A stretch of DNA of 64,000 bases from Tillus elongatus (lineage: Eukaryota; Arthropoda; Insecta; Coleoptera; Cleridae), in contig OZ023263.1 of NCBI GenBank assembly GCA_964006375.1, forward strand, positions 131,854,454 to 131,918,453. The letters run 5' to 3'. The notes beneath the pieces are model-generated. The model was given only the letters and a program-made list of their open reading frames with translations. It was not told where the DNA came from and did not search any database. Shown here piece by piece: positions 47,683 to 60,942 of the stretch. Each line of letters opens with the position of its first letter. Position 1 is the first letter of the stretch. Position numbers and translations under genes: made by a program.

Positions 47683-47764
<82 letters not shown>
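47683..47764. repeat. (TA)n microsatellite
   Basis: About 82 bp of TA with one CA interruption; separates two errantivirus fragments. Confidence 0.95.
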
Positions 47765-47767
<3 letters not shown>

Positions 47768-47904
47768 GGAAGTGTGAAAAAAATGCACCAACTTGAACAA
47801 AATATGCACAAAAATATCGATAAATAAGCCTATGGTTCGTTCCGAATAGTCATCGGGAATCCAGTAATTGGTTTGGAGTCAGCAGTTTTCGTTTTTGATT
47901 TCTG

Positions 47905-49397
47905 TCAGATGTATCTTGAAGTTATTGTGATTATTGTTATTATTATCACAATGTATAATATAATTGTCCATACACTAGGGTGGTATATGGGCAATTCGAT
48001 GGTTCCTGGAATTTTGCCATTGATGGATTGTAACTGGGATTTGATATTGTTCAAGTCGTGCAGTTGTACATTTTCTAATTTTAGTTCTGGTAATTTGTCT
48101 GGGAATATGGGTGCTTTATTTGTTACCAATTCGATGTTTGGGAGATTGAACGATTGTTGTGTTTCCGATGCCATTTGTACTGAACTAAATCTTTCGTTAT
48201 TGATGATAAGTTGGCATTTGGGTTTCAGAGTCGCCAGTTTTGTTCCGCTGATTATTTTGGTTTCTTCATTTTCTTCGCAGCTCAGTTTGATTTTCGTTTC
48301 TTCGGGTGCCACTATTATGTATTGGGTATTGCCATATTTAGAGACTGTTGTTTTTGTTATTTTGACAAGTTCTTGCTTGCAATTGTTTATCGGTTTCTGG
48401 AAGTTGATCAGTTTAATTTCGCATGGGTTGTTTTCGTTAAGTGCTGTCGGGTTGTCATTTTCACAAAAGTATGTTTGGTCTTTTAGATTCCTACACTTTT
48501 CGTTTCTGTAAGCGTAGTGTTTGCTGCTAAGGATTAGGTACTTGGTTCTAGGGATAATCATTCTGAAGGTATACGGATTTTTAGGGACTGGTAATGCATA
48601 CAATTGATAATAAATATAATCTGATTTGTCTACTAAGGGTATATCTATTTAGAATATAATTTTAAAATCAATTTGAACGGTTTTTATGTTAAATATTTTT
48701 TCATAAAGTGAAATGTCGGATTTTGTTATTATCTCGATTTTGAGATATGGTTTTCAATATTTTCTAATTCTTTTGATATAAATTTCGGTTTCAGTATTGA
48801 CGTATGATACGTGTTCAATTTTGAAAAAGTAATTGCATTTTCTGTTGTTAATATCATGTTAAGTACATTATTTAACAAATAACTGATTTGAGTGAGTAAT
48901 TCCAAATGTTTTACTCTATGAAAATTTGTTAGTTGGTCGCTTTTTAGACTATCTATTGTATATTCCAAATCGTTTATTCTCGCTACTATGGCTTCTTTGT
49001 TATGGTTCAGGTTGTCTATTGTTTTATTGAACTCTGTTATAGCATCTATCATTAGGGATGTCTGTGAATTAAAAAGTTGATGTACTTGATTTTGATCTTT
49101 CCTCAAAATTTCAAGAGCTTTATATATTCTGTCGCCATCATCTTCATCTAAGATCCCAGTTATTGATTTGATTATCGATCCTAGTCCATTTATTATACCT
49201 CTTTTGTTCCTAATCGTTCTTGGAAATATTCGATAAAATGTGTCATCAATATTGCTGATGGTGAAATTGATTGTTAAAATAAAATTTTTGTATTCTAACT
49301 TGTATTCTGCATTCATTACGCTTATTATGTTGTCAAAGTAAGTTTTTAGTCTGTTAAAGTCGTCGTATAGTTGTCTTAGGTCATGTATATGAATCAT
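47905..49397 (-). pseudogene. env: Errantivirus env, second copy
   Basis: The first frame (49397-48729) carries a furin-type site (RNKR, 49200-49211) followed by GIINGLGSIIKSITG, then long helices. The second frame (48603-47905) contains the Cys-bearing region and a C-terminal membrane span (TIILYIVIIITIITI, near 47920-47970). They are separated by a frame change and a stop between 48729 and 48603. Sequence differs substantially from the env at 1524-3065, so these are distinct elements. The 3' LTR is not present; sequence ends at a (TA)n tract. Confidence 0.85.
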
Positions 49398-50673
49398 TCT
49401 CCATTTATCGTTTTCTGAAAAGGCTTGTCCCAGTTTGCGTGGCAGTATGCCTGGATTGTCTGTTAGGTCTTCTAATTGTGGTTTTACTCTGGTGAAGAGA
49501 ATGAACCTGCAAGGCGAAGATTGCGTAAATGGGTGATTGTCTGTTCGTCAGTTCTGTGATTTAGTGTTATGGTTTTATTAGTCAGTTTCTTACGTCATGT
49601 CTCGTTGGTCGATTATCCGAATATCTAGGTTCGACTTAGCTAGGTGATATAATCGGACTGTTTGTTTAATCTATTTAGTTGGAACGAGTTATTTTTTTCG
49701 TTGTTGCAATATTGGCAAGCTCTAATAAAAGCTTTTATTTTTTGTTTCATTTTTGGAAAAAAAATTTAGTTTTCATCCTTAAATATGTTTCTTTAGCATT
49801 CCTGTGATTTCTTTTACTTTCGTGAAATAATACGATTGCGTCGTTCATTTCATTGTCGTTTATATGTATGATTTTCTCTTGTTTATTTATATTATTTAAT
49901 TTTGATTGAGTTTCAATATTTTCGGGATTTACTTCCGACTTGTAAACCTTATTGTGTGAGAATTTTCTTTCGTTATTGATTTTTGATTTTATTATTAGTG
50001 AAATTTGTTCCTTACCTATTTGCCGATGGTCGTCTTGTACCTGAATTAAATTATTACTTAACTTATCATTTTGCGTTGTGCCTGTATAATTTATTTTGTT
50101 CGGAATAACCGCCCTGTAACAAGGTGCTTTTGTATTTGGGATAAACTCTTCGATTTTAACGGGTTGGTCGATTTTATTGCGTTCTTTACACATTGAATAT
50201 ACATATTTCATTATACTGTCTGCATTGCTCGCTTCTTGTCGAGGCGTGTGCAAGAAATCTAACCTAGTTTTATCTGCAATATTTTTTTGTACACTCCCCG
50301 TATAATTATTATTATACTTCTGATGATGGTAAGAATTATTTAATATCATGTTCTCTTTATTTTGAATTTGATCCGTTATATCTTTTTGTATCGTCCTCGT
50401 ATCACTCACATTTTTATTTCTACGATATTCATATGTGTTTAATGAAACTTGATCCCGTTTACATTTATTATGGGTGAAGATTTCTCCTCTTTCATTCCCT
50501 AGTTGTAACCTTCCATCGTCATCGTTTAATTGCTGATTTTGCTTTCCTAGGTCGAGTTCAAGTGCGGTAATGCTTCTGTCTATTGTATTACTTACGTTAA
50601 GGTGATTCATTTCATCATTTGCTTTGATGCTCCTATTTATGCAATTGTTATTGCTACTAGTATTACTACCCAT
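49398..50673 (-). pseudogene. Errantivirus pol remnant lacking RT/RNase H
   Basis: A 308-codon minus-strand frame (50673-49747) begins just after the protease. Its first about 230 residues are Asn/Lys/Gln-rich and match no domain I know. The end reads ENIETQSKLNNINKQEKIIHI and FHESKRNHRNAKETY, the RNase H-integrase linker and the His pair of the integrase zinc domain. The Cys pair (ACQYCNNEK) is out of frame just downstream, near 49715. A short basic tail resembling the integrase C-terminus precedes env. RT, RNase H and the integrase core are absent, so this is an internally deleted copy. Confidence 0.65.
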
Positions 50674-50739
50674 TTTGTCTTCATGATCTCTTGTATAAGG
50701 GAAGTTTATCTTAATGCTTCGATTTTTTAAATTGAGTCT

Positions 50740-51065
50740 CTAGTTTTTAAAATCAATGTTCGCTTGATTTTTTATCAAGAAGTCAATTCCAATAAGGCCT
50801 GTGAAGTTTTTGTGAAAATCAAATAGGCAGAACTCTTGTTCACTGTCCGTTAGTGAGTTTAAAATTATTTTAGCTCGATTATTATGGCTGGAATAACCAT
50901 GCGCACTTTTTATCAAAAACGGGTGATCGTAAATCTTATTATAAAAGTTTTTATATGCTATGGACGGGTTTAAAAGGCTCTTAGTACTACCGGAGTCGAA
51001 CAGTATTTTTCCGGGTAGTTCTTTTATTATTACGTAGGGTAATTGGGATACTGTGTTGAAATTAT
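50740..51065 (-). pseudogene. Errantivirus retropepsin-type protease
   Basis: Minus-strand reading gives LFDSGSTKSLLNP with the D-S-G active site at 50989-51000, and GLIGIDFLIKN near 50775-50800, the flap-distal conserved block. The protease would process Gag-Pol. It lies in the correct order after the Gag end (51075-51377). A stop follows shortly after GIDFLIKN. Confidence 0.75.
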
Positions 51066-51074
51066 TAATATCTA

Positions 51075-51377
51075 TTACGGTTCTGTTTTTGAGCTCCCTG
51101 CTATCGGAAAATTTTGATGCTGTGCATCGTATAATTCGAAGGGTGATTGTTCATTATATGTTACGTCATAATTTAATTCTTCTAGTAAGAAATGTTGTCT
51201 TTGTTCTAATTCATTGAAAGGAAAAGAATTATTCGTTTCGTTATAGTTTATTTCTTCTGGTATGAAATTTTGTCTTTTTTGAAAATTGTTGGAAGGAAAA
51301 TTGTTTCGTCTATTTTGTGAGGGTTGTTGTCGGCTGAAATTAGTATGTCTCGTGTTGTTACTGCCGACATCAGGCAT
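51075..51377 (-). pseudogene. gag: Errantivirus gag C-terminus
   Basis: A 100-codon frame rich in Asn, Gln and Phe. It has RRNNFPSNNFQKRQNF and EELNYDVTYNEQSPFE, the low-complexity C-terminal part of insect errantivirus Gag. The N-terminal part is missing. Confidence 0.6.
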
Positions 51378-51379
51378 CT

Positions 51380-52150
51380 ACATGGTTTTTTTTTCGAATA
51401 AATAGAAATTTAGTATTGCTTTTATAATTGTATATTGATCCGTGAATTAAGTAATAAAAATAAAGAAGTATATGCACAAGCAAACTAAATAAGAGAAACA
51501 AATTATTTCAATTCTAGACACTACTGGCGCGTAAATAAATCATCCCTAATCCCCTTTAGTGTCTTCTACAAGACTTAAGATACGAATAAAATTATCTTGC
51601 GTTCAGTCCTTTCAACACATTCTGCAGTTTTTATGATAGACGAGCGTAAAACCCTAGGTCTTACGAATTTTAGATTTATATATACCTACAAATTGCATTT
51701 TGTTATTTATTTCACGTTGATGTAAAGTACAAAGAAATAAGTGCCATTGCCGACAATCCTTCCAAGATTTTGTTTTTATACCATCACCTACTAGCTACTA
51801 GTTTCATTAAGGTATAGCACGTACAAAGCTAGGAGACGGTGGATTCTAAGAACCCAGAGGTAGCGCACTGTCTTATTTCTGAGTGAACCGCTCGAACTCT
51901 ACAATACCAGGAATTTGGAATCTCATTTCCGCCAGCTAGATTTTAACGGCCTATACATTTACCTTAGCAGTTGCTTACATTGAAACAAGTATATGGCTTT
52001 TGTTATATACGGAAAATTGTAACATATGCAAATAATGCAAAATATATGGAAATATGAAATTTAGGCAAAATACACTAAAATATGCAACTTATGCAACAAA
52101 TATGCGAATTGCATACAACCTGAGCCCTGAATGGTCACTTTCGTCAGAGT
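51380..52150. other. No gene; ATATGCAA-rich patch at 52015-52120
   Basis: AT-rich sequence. ATATGCAA-like words recur many times within about 100 bp at 52015-52120, and related words occur at 47780-47820 on the other side of the minus-strand errantivirus copy. Confidence 0.45.
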
Positions 52151-52480
52151 TTTCAGTTGGTTTTTGTGAGTAAATTACGTCTCAGTTCACTTAAGGGAAT
52201 ATCTTCGGAATTACGTCTCAATTGGTTCAAGGGAATGCTGTCTGAATCTGTGCTACTTGGAATTTTGACTGGGATAAAAGACATTTTAGGTGAAGTCATC
52301 GGTCATATTCGTTTGTCGGCTGTGGTAATATTATATTTAAAGGAGGTGTATTCAGTTCACGTCAAGGTCCTGTAAACATTTTTCATTACTGTCCACATTA
52401 TTAAACGTAGATGAAATGTCATCATCTAGAGCGTTTATTTGTAAACGAGATAATGCGTCAGCGTTCATGTTGTATTTACC
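52151..52480 (-). pseudogene. Errantivirus RNase H end and linker
   Basis: The minus-strand frame reads [16 protein letters not shown] (RNase H C-terminal block, about 52430-52480). A decayed linker follows with two similar IPLNQLRRN / IPLSELRRN segments (52180-52260). It is the continuation of 53395-53960, separated by HINE-like copy D. Confidence 0.75.
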
Positions 52481-52486
52481 TTTTTT

Positions 52487-53385
<899 letters not shown>

Positions 53386-53394
53386 TTTTTTATA

Positions 53395-53960
53395 TAATTA
53401 CATAGTCGTACTCCTCTAGTTTTAATCTCCACCTAGATAATTTTGAATTTGTTTCTTTTAATTTCATTAACCAAACTAATGGTCTATGATAGATGTAAAT
53501 AGAAAATTTACAACCGTATAAATATAGCCTAAAATAGTTAGTCGCCCAAACTATATCTAAAAGCTGTTTTTCTATGGTAGAATATTTTTGTTCGGAATTA
53601 TTTTAGGGTGCGAGATGCACAACTTATTGGTTTATCACTACCTAAAAGTCCTTGTGATAACACTGTCTCTAAAGCTACATTAGAAGCGTCTGTCGTCAAA
53701 ATAAAAGGTTTCATGAAATCGGGATATTGTAAAATAGGGTCAGAATGTTTTTGCAAGTTTCAAAAGACTCAAGGAAATCTTTGTTTTATGACTTTAATTA
53801 GAATTAAAGCCATTAAACAGTATCCACTTCTCAAAATCCGTTTGGATTTGGTTTCAGCCCCTGATATGTTATTACATGTCCTAGATACATTATTTCTTAC
53901 CTTAAAATTTCGCTTTTATCAAGGTAGAATCAAATACTTCTTTTAGTCTTTCGATATGTT
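53395..53960 (-). pseudogene. Errantivirus reverse transcriptase end and RNase H
   Basis: The minus-strand reading includes RLKEVFDST-like RT C-terminal sequence (about 53900-53945). [20 protein letters not shown] (RNase H catalytic region, about 53650-53710) and DKPIS follow. The end reads RWRLKLEEYDYVII at the edge of HINE-like copy D. Stops and a deletion around 53750 break it. It starts about 40 bp from the plus-strand gag at 54000, facing away from it. Confidence 0.75.
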
Positions 53961-53999
53961 CCTGAAGAGAACTCTAAACTGCACAAATAAAAATTGAAT

Positions 54000-55087
54000 C
54001 CTATAATAATATTTCAATTCTCAGTTATGACGGGGATCAAGCCACTTTGGCGTTATATATTGGAGTTTGTGAACACTTTTTATCATCTTTTGTTGATACA
54101 CAAAATTTAAACAATGACCGCAATAACTGGATTCTTAGAATAATAGTCAATAAATTAGAGGGGAGAGCAAAGTAGTTAATAGCTAGTACAGAAGACGCCA
54201 CAAATTGGCCTAGATTTAAACTCCTCTTACAGCAATATTTTCCGGATCAAAGAGATGAAGATTGCTTAACTAGAGATCTAATGTTACTTAAACTTAACCC
54301 GTATGAAACACTATTTCAGTTTGGTATGCAAATACAAGATGCTAGAAGCTTTTTGCAAAGTAAATTGAGATTAATTATAGATGATAACAATATTCGATTG
54401 GTAAAAAATGAAATTAATGAGAAAATGGCCTTGCAGGCCTTTTTACATGAACTGCACAGACAATTGGGACTTACTATTAGATTAGAGACCGCAATATATT
54501 TGGAATAAGCTATGGCATTAGTAGTATAGGAAGAAAATTCTCAGTACGGCGAAAAACAGATGAAATATATGCATACTGGCACATCTAATAAAGTCATATA
54601 TAGTAATAATTTTCAAAATAAACAATTCCAAAATAACTTTACTTCTCAAAATTTAGGTAATTTCCAAAAACAATTTTCTAGTAATCAACCGTTTAATCAG
54701 CTAATTCACAATTTGTGAGAAATAACTTTCCGCAACTAAATACTCCTAATAAAACACAAAACATCCAACAACCGAGACCCACTCATCAACCTTTTTCACA
54801 AAATTTCGCGAGAAATTCCAATAGAAATGTCTTCAGACCTAATCCAAATTTGGTTCCAACTTATAAGCCTACTCCAATGGAAACTTCTACTAGAAACGAT
54901 AGACCGTCAAATCTTATACCGAATACACAAAACATACGATATACGAGTGACGAACTTTATCATCACGAAGTCTGACAGACCCGTACAATACAATGACTAT
55001 GACGACACAAATTTTAATCAAGGAAATTATCAAAATAATGAAACAAATTTTGAATATTGTGACCCTGTTGCCGCTTTAACGAAATAA
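54000..55087 (+). pseudogene. gag: Errantivirus gag
   Basis: Plus-strand frames read ISILSYDGDQATLALYIGV, NWILRIIVNKLEGRA and WPRFKLLLQQYFPDQRDE. RDLMLLKLNPYETLFQFGMQ, DARSFLQSKL and ALQAFLHELHRQLG (up to 54508) follow. This is the Gag capsid region that assembles the particle. A low-complexity Asn/Gln/Pro tail follows in shifted frames and ends NDYDDTNFNQGNYQNN before a stop at 55087. One TAG (near 54175) and several shifts break it. Confidence 0.8.
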
Positions 55088-55859
55088 AAGATCTAAAATG
55101 CTTTTTAAACACAATCCTTCCGACCTGGCCTTCTGGACCTTACAACACCGCCTCTCTGCATCAAATATGTGAACCAAGTAACATCCATAACCTCAGGTGT
55201 TAAAATATACGTTTTTGTTGCAAATAGAAACGTTTTAATTGCTTTTATTATTGAAAGGTTATTACAAACGAAATCTACCACATTGATTAACTTTATTAAG
55301 GTAGGTGCAACTGAGTTTAGGCCATATTCTGTTATAATCACATTAATATAAACTTGATGTTAAGTCGACCGTTCTCCAGCAACCAAATTGACGATCTATT
55401 TTCAACCTTAATGTTTTTAAAAACTAACATTACACATTACACTACACACTCTGTTTTTTTCTATATAGAAAACTAGTAAAATCAATATATTTTATCAACT
55501 TAAAAAAGGACGACAAACGTAAATAAAAATCATCAAATTAAATAGGTTCAAGTTTACTTTACACACCTCTCAAAATTAATAAAATCAAAAAAGTATATAT
55601 TTGCCAGGCACAGTTTGCAAAACACTTTTAATAGATATTTGGGTTTGAGTTGGGGGCATTATAGATAACTGTTATTATTATTTTTTACCGTAAAACAGTT
55701 GAATTCTCTTCTGGGCCATAACAAAATCTTGTGCGAATCACAGGCAGTGCCTCCACATAAAATTTAAATTTAAAGTAAGGATATGCTGATGCATAATACA
55801 CGCTGAGCAAGCCTACGTCTGTATCGAATTTTGTAAATGAATTACAAGAATAAAGAAAA
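55088..55859. other. No recognised gene
   Basis: AT-rich sequence after gag; if the errantivirus continued here, the protease and pol have been lost. A minus-strand frame at 55105-55341 has no domain. Confidence 0.5.
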
Positions 55860-57100
55860 TCCTAAATTTATTCAAGACCACAGATAAATCCTTTGAAATC
55901 GCCAATGTCGAAAGACAAACGGCATGGTACCGGGGCCGCCGCAAGGCGGACTGGGAAGTCTAAAGGGCAGACCTAGCAGTGGAACTGCGGGGGGTTAAAA
56001 GTATCATAAACAATTCAATTGACTTCGAGATTGCGGGACGCAATATCCACGGCCTATAACGCCTCGCAAATCACATACCATCTCCAAGATGTTAAAACGA
56101 ACAGGCTTTGCTCTTATTTAGAAATTTCATTCACGAGAGAAGACGACACCTCAACACAACCAACACACTCTTTACGACGCGTATATAAAAATACAAACAT
56201 TCAAAATACCTACACTTTGTGACACTCTAGACAGATTCTCACAAAGTAAAACAGAACACAACAAAAGACGGACGTAGAGAAAAGAAAATTACTGCATTTG
56301 CTAGACAACAAAAATCTCAAAAAACACTTATATAATGCCAATCCTACTGCAGTAGTTCACAACCTCTCAAATTCCAATATAAGTGCGTCGCCATCAAAGT
56401 TCTATCCTTACGTTTTAATTTTGCACCAACCTCTAAATTCATCCCAATAGAAAAGATAATTTCTCAATCAGAAGATGCTATCTTATAGCATAGCAGGTGA
56501 GTGTGTCCACTTACCGACTGACGAAGCTGAAATTACGAAGCAAGTCATATTGCCAGGATATTACGTTCCACCAAACTGCTACTTTCCAACCTTTATTCTC
56601 ACGAACGACAGTCAATCAGACACCTAAACCGAAACACAGAAATTATAATCCTACCAGCAGAAAAAGGCAACGCTACAGTCATACTCGACAAAACAGACTA
56701 TATACAAAATATGAACAATATACTAAACAGCACAGAACACAAACACATCCCTAATGACCCTACATTTTATGTTGAAAAGAAAACCTAAAAAATCAGCAAC
56801 TCCCATCCCAACTCAGGCCTGACCTCAAAAAAGATATAATCCCCCGCAAAAAATTATCTCGCATCCCTAGAATATTCTCCCGAAAATCCATAAGCCTGAT
56901 ATTTCCCTTGTCCTATCGTAAGTGCTTACTGTTCACCCACACAAAAACATGTAAAACGTTAGTAGAAAACTTGACATCCTATTTCAAAAACTCCACCCAT
57001 TTCATTGACCTCCTTCAAAACAACACCATTTCTCAAAACGACATCCTAGTCAGCATTGATATAGTTTCCTTATTGTGAACCCATTGGAGCACCTCGAACT
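55860..57100 (+). pseudogene. PLE-3: Penelope-like reverse transcriptase, N-terminal half
   Basis: Broken plus-strand frames read VHNLSNSNIS, KVLSLRFNFAPTSKFIP and EKIISQSEDAIL. The RT start follows with NRNTEIIILPAEKGNATVI, DKTDY and NDPTFYVEKK (about 56630-56785). The N-terminal helical region and the LPA(D/E)KGNA motif are diagnostic of PLE RTs. Near 57050 a DILVSIDIVSLL stretch corresponds to RT motif A, then the sequence diverges. The rest of RT, YADD/YVDD and GIY-YIG are missing. This is a different, more C-rich PLE lineage than PLE-1 and PLE-2. Confidence 0.75.
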
Positions 57101-57205
57101 TGTTTGTAAAATTTGTTTTGAAAAAGGAAATTAAATGTTAGATGTGCAGTGTTCTAGAAGAGCTAAGGTATCGTGTTAAATATTGTGTTTATTTTTTAGA
57201 ATGTC

Positions 57206-57259
57206 AAGGGTTTCAAATAGAGGTATATCAATGATATTATATCTCTATTTGAAACCCTT
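57206..57259. repeat. Near-perfect palindrome, 22-bp arms
   Basis: Arms 57206-57227 and 57238-57259 are inverted copies with one mismatch around a 10-nt loop. Confidence 0.9.
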
Positions 57260-57888
57260 TACTTATACCTTTTTTAACTAGTAAACTGCTAAAACATCTT
57301 CGAGCGAATTTGTCTTTTCAGCCTATCTCCCAACATGTACGATAAGAGATTTTTTGTTCGAACGCAAAAAACTTAAGAAGTTGAACTCAAGTTTAATTTA
57401 AATATAATACATGTATTGCCATCTGTCCCTCAACAGATCTGAAATAAAACATCCCTACTATTCAAAATATAATGAACTAAAATATATACCACAGAGCGGA
57501 GCTAACACAGGCCAACAAGCAAGAAAATAGACTCATAATAACTAGTCAAACTAGTAAACATTTACCTTGTAAATGACAACCTTAATAATCATATATAACC
57601 AACTTAATAAACTTATTCCACCTCAATTGCACTTAATGAAACTCAGCAGCAATATGTCTGAAGAAGACCTGGCTAAATATATTGTGACCTTGCTGGGTGA
57701 AGTAAGTCCGGGTGATGTGTTGACAAGCAGACTGTGAGATCGGGCACTTATTATTAGTGTTTTGACCTAGTTTTCTCTGTGACTGTCACACACGATGTGC
57801 TGTCGCTTGTCGCTGAGGATAAATATTATCCTGCCTAGTTATTTATCCTAAATTTTTGAATCAGATTTCTGGACCATCAATCAATTAT
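57260..57888. other. No recognised gene
   Basis: AT-rich sequence. Around 57650-57720 a short frame (MSEEDLAKYIVTLLGEV) is present but too short and unflanked to assign. Confidence 0.4.
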
Positions 57889-58426
57889 GGGCGGCTTCAG
57901 GACTTTACTAAGCAGATTTGATGCTCTTAATGCAACTGTTACCCAATTCAATGTTAAAATTGAGCAAACGGATCAAAAGCTGTCGCAGCAAAGATACTTG
58001 AGGGTCTGCAGATCAGTTTGAAACACAGCATCCTAATCTAAAATAATACGCAAAGATATGTATTGTGACGATTTGTTGACCAGCTGTAGAACCCTTGATG
58101 AAGCCAAATACATATCTTCCAACATTACAAAGATCTTGCAGTCAGACGGTTTTACTCTCAGAAAGTGGAATTCAAATCATCCAAACATTTTAGATTCCAT
58201 ACAGTGTAACGAAATAGCTAACAATATCTTAGAATTTGGTCCGTCAAATAACACAAAAACTTTAGGTCTGCTATACAATAGCTTCTCGGATCAATTCCTT
58301 TTTGAAATAGTCAATTTTAACAGTATACATACCTCTTGTAGCACACTTTTATGCGTCTATTGGGTATACCTTGCCTTTGTCGATTTTCTTTATGAACAGT
58401 TTATATTCTCTTTATGTTGTGCTTAG
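57889..58426 (+). pseudogene. BEL/Pao fragment: helical gag-like piece and RT active-site region
   Basis: A short frame at 57889-58020 (RFDALNATVTQFNVKIEQTDQKL) has coiled-coil periodicity as in BEL Gag. After a break, MYCDDLLTSCRTLDEAKYI (58058 on) corresponds to the RT active site, with YCDD in place of YVDD. It is followed by DGFTLRKWNSN, a conserved BEL RT block. The frame loses similarity after about 58320. The two pieces being adjacent implies a large internal deletion. Confidence 0.7.
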
Positions 58427-58573
58427 CCAATATCCAGATTTCCGTCTCATAAAATACAAAAGTCCATACTTATGACATGATGAACCTCTTCCCCAGGTTC
58501 TGGTAAAATCTTTATTAGTAAGAACGTACTTTGTCTACTAAATATTTGGTTTGTAATTGCAATCCTCCTTTTT

Positions 58574-58649
58574 GGTAAATTTTCATAAAGAAATTCACTA
58601 ATTAGGTAATAGCGACTTTTGAATTTGAAAAAATTCTTTAAATGAGCGC

Positions 58650-58727
<78 letters not shown>

Positions 58728-58998
58728 ACACCCATAACTCAAAAAGTAACCAAGCGATTTTGATTAAATTTGGTGAGTACATTCCATTTGTGAGTCACTT
58801 GGATAAGTTCGTTATCCAGGACAATAGGCCCGGGTTATCAGGAAAAATTTGTGTTTTCTTTTCAAAAATTGTCATAACTCGTGAATTAAGAAAGTTATGG
58901 CAACCAAATTGAGTACGCGGACGGCGTACCAAAATTTGGATCTGCAAGTTAAAAGACAAAAAGTCTGGACTCAGCAAGTGCGTTATGGTAGCGAATTC
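58574..58998 (+). mobile_element. HINE-like element, copy E
   Basis: The left block (GGTAAATTTTC, AGCGACTTTTGAATTTG), the (TA)n core (58650-58724) and a diverged right block (GCGATTTTGATTAAATTTGG) are present. The right end reads CTGGACTCAGCAAGTGCG...GGTAGCGAATTCTCG, which is the terminal motif in the orientation opposite to copies B and D. Confidence 0.75.
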
Positions 58999-58999
58999 T

Positions 59000-59783
59000 C
59001 GTAAAAATGTTTTTAATGCCAGATATGCCTTGTTTTTAAAAGGACATTTGGTTGGCTGTATAACCTATATAGTAGTAACAATGTACCACATTTCATTAAA
59101 ATTATTTGTTGTTTGAAAAAGTACAAACATTATCCGAACATAAATTAAAAAGTTCCAAAAAAAAAACTGTTACTATTTCCCTGGCCAAACCTCTTCAAGC
59201 TATTTACACACCTGCCAAAATATGATTATTGACAAACAGCTTTATGAACCAAGTTGGCAAAACATTTTTATGAAAATTTGCAAATTTTCTTTTACAAATT
59301 TTTTTTGCCGAAGTTGCCTTCAGTACTTGCTACACCAAATTATATTTTTCACAAAAATTCGACAGATTTGTCTACAATAACTTACTAAACATTTAGTATT
59401 AATTACCAAAATTTCCTAAAAATGTTACAACAAATGATTTCTATGGAAACACTAGAAACATTTCTGCGAAAACTTTTCAAATTCAACCACCATTTAAGAG
59501 TGCCTGTATACGGCATTTTTTTTTCCACGAGTAATACAAACAAAAAGCTCTCTGAATGCGTCATTTCCATGGGGCTCCGCTATCTACTGGTAAAAACGCC
59601 GTTTCACAATTTGTGATATGTGTTTGTGCAATGTGCCAAAAACGCGAAAAGTTGTAAAACAATTGAAATACCTAAAAAACGATGACCGATATCAATTTAT
59701 TTTTCTTACAAACATGCATTATAAATCAATGGAAAATACAAAAAATGCAATAACATAAGTGTGTTCTATTAAAACAAATAAAT
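59000..59783. repeat. Repeat family S, inverted relative to 63370-63750
   Basis: Several stretches are inverted copies of the right edge of the window: 59045-59115 versus about 63690-63745, and 59700-59755 versus about 63471-63525. The 59810-59860 part of the next feature matches 63380-63430. No coding capacity. Confidence 0.6.
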
Positions 59784-60194
59784 GTGTATCACCAACGACT
59801 TTTGGGCAATCCTGTGATTATCAAAATAGTTTTATAAGATGCAGCTCAAAACACCCTATAATTAACGTATACAACTTTTGCTCGTATCTTGTATATAAAC
59901 GAACATATTTAGTGTTACCGTAGAAATGCGTCACCCTGTATATGTGTAAACAGACAAAAACTGAAACTGAAAGGGGTGTTTTATAAAAAAAAAAACTGTG
60001 TATCACCAACGACTTATGGGCCACCCTGCGATTATCAAAATAATTTTATAAGATGCAGCTCAAAAAACTCTATAATTAATTAACACACACAATTTTTGCT
60101 CGTATCTTGTACCTATATAAACGAAAATATTGAGTTTTACCATAGACATGCATCACCCTGTATATGTGTAAACAGGGAAAACTGAAACTTACCC
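59784..60194. repeat. Tandem duplication, about 214-bp unit
   Basis: GTGTATCACCAACGACTT starts units at 59784 and 59998. Both contain ATTTTATAAGATGCAGCTCA-like and CACCCTGTATATGTGTAAACA words. Similarity is high, with scattered changes. Confidence 0.8.
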
Positions 60195-60310
60195 CGTATA
60201 TGAGTTTTAGGGGTTCTAGTTCGCGATCAATTTGAATAAATCTTTTCAAAATTCACAAGTCGCTGCCTTCTCAATAACCAATTTTCTCTACAAAAATTAG
60301 CTGAAATATA
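60186..60310 (-). mobile_element. HINE-like element, copy F (left block only)
   Basis: Reverse complement of the left block: ACTGAAACTTACCCC, TATGAGTTTTAGGGG and AATTCACAAGTCG correspond to copy C at 40198-40290. Confidence 0.65.
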
Positions 60311-60649
60311 GACTATTAAACCATAAACTCTAGCTGAAACTACCGCCAAAGTATCAAAAAGAAGGTCATTGGAAATGGATTTTCGGAAAATATTTCTTAA
60401 GGCTTTGTAAAACACACTTGTTAACACATTTATTTTACACAATCTTTATTTGTTTTAGATTATATGTCTGAAAATTGCAAATTTTGACGTTTCAAATCGC
60501 GAATTTGACGTTTTCAGAAAAATTTTAAAATTTTCAAAATACTTTTTCTGCTACTTCTTTACCTTTTTGCGTCAAGAAAACTTAACCGTTTTATGTAATG
60601 TTCAATTGGTTTTGTAACCCACACAAAATATTTTATTCTTGTGCTTTCC
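60311..60649. other. No recognised gene
   Basis: AT-rich spacer between two HINE-like fragments. Confidence 0.5.
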
Positions 60650-60942
60650 TGTGATTACCATTGGCACCCAGAAATTTTTCCTTTAAATGGCTATAACTCT
60701 TTGTTCTTTTAAGATAGAGATCTAAATTTCGGCAAGTAGGGTAAGTTTGCAATAGAAACGTCTACACCAAATTTGGTTGTCATAGCTTTGTTATATACAA
60801 AAATTTTCCGAAAAAAATGAAAAATTTGTCCCAAAAGAGTAATCCGATTTCCTTGGGTAACAGACTTATCCAAGTCACTGACAAAAGGAAGGTACCCACC
60901 AAATTTCATCAAAATCGGCCCATTATTTTTCGAGTTATCAGT

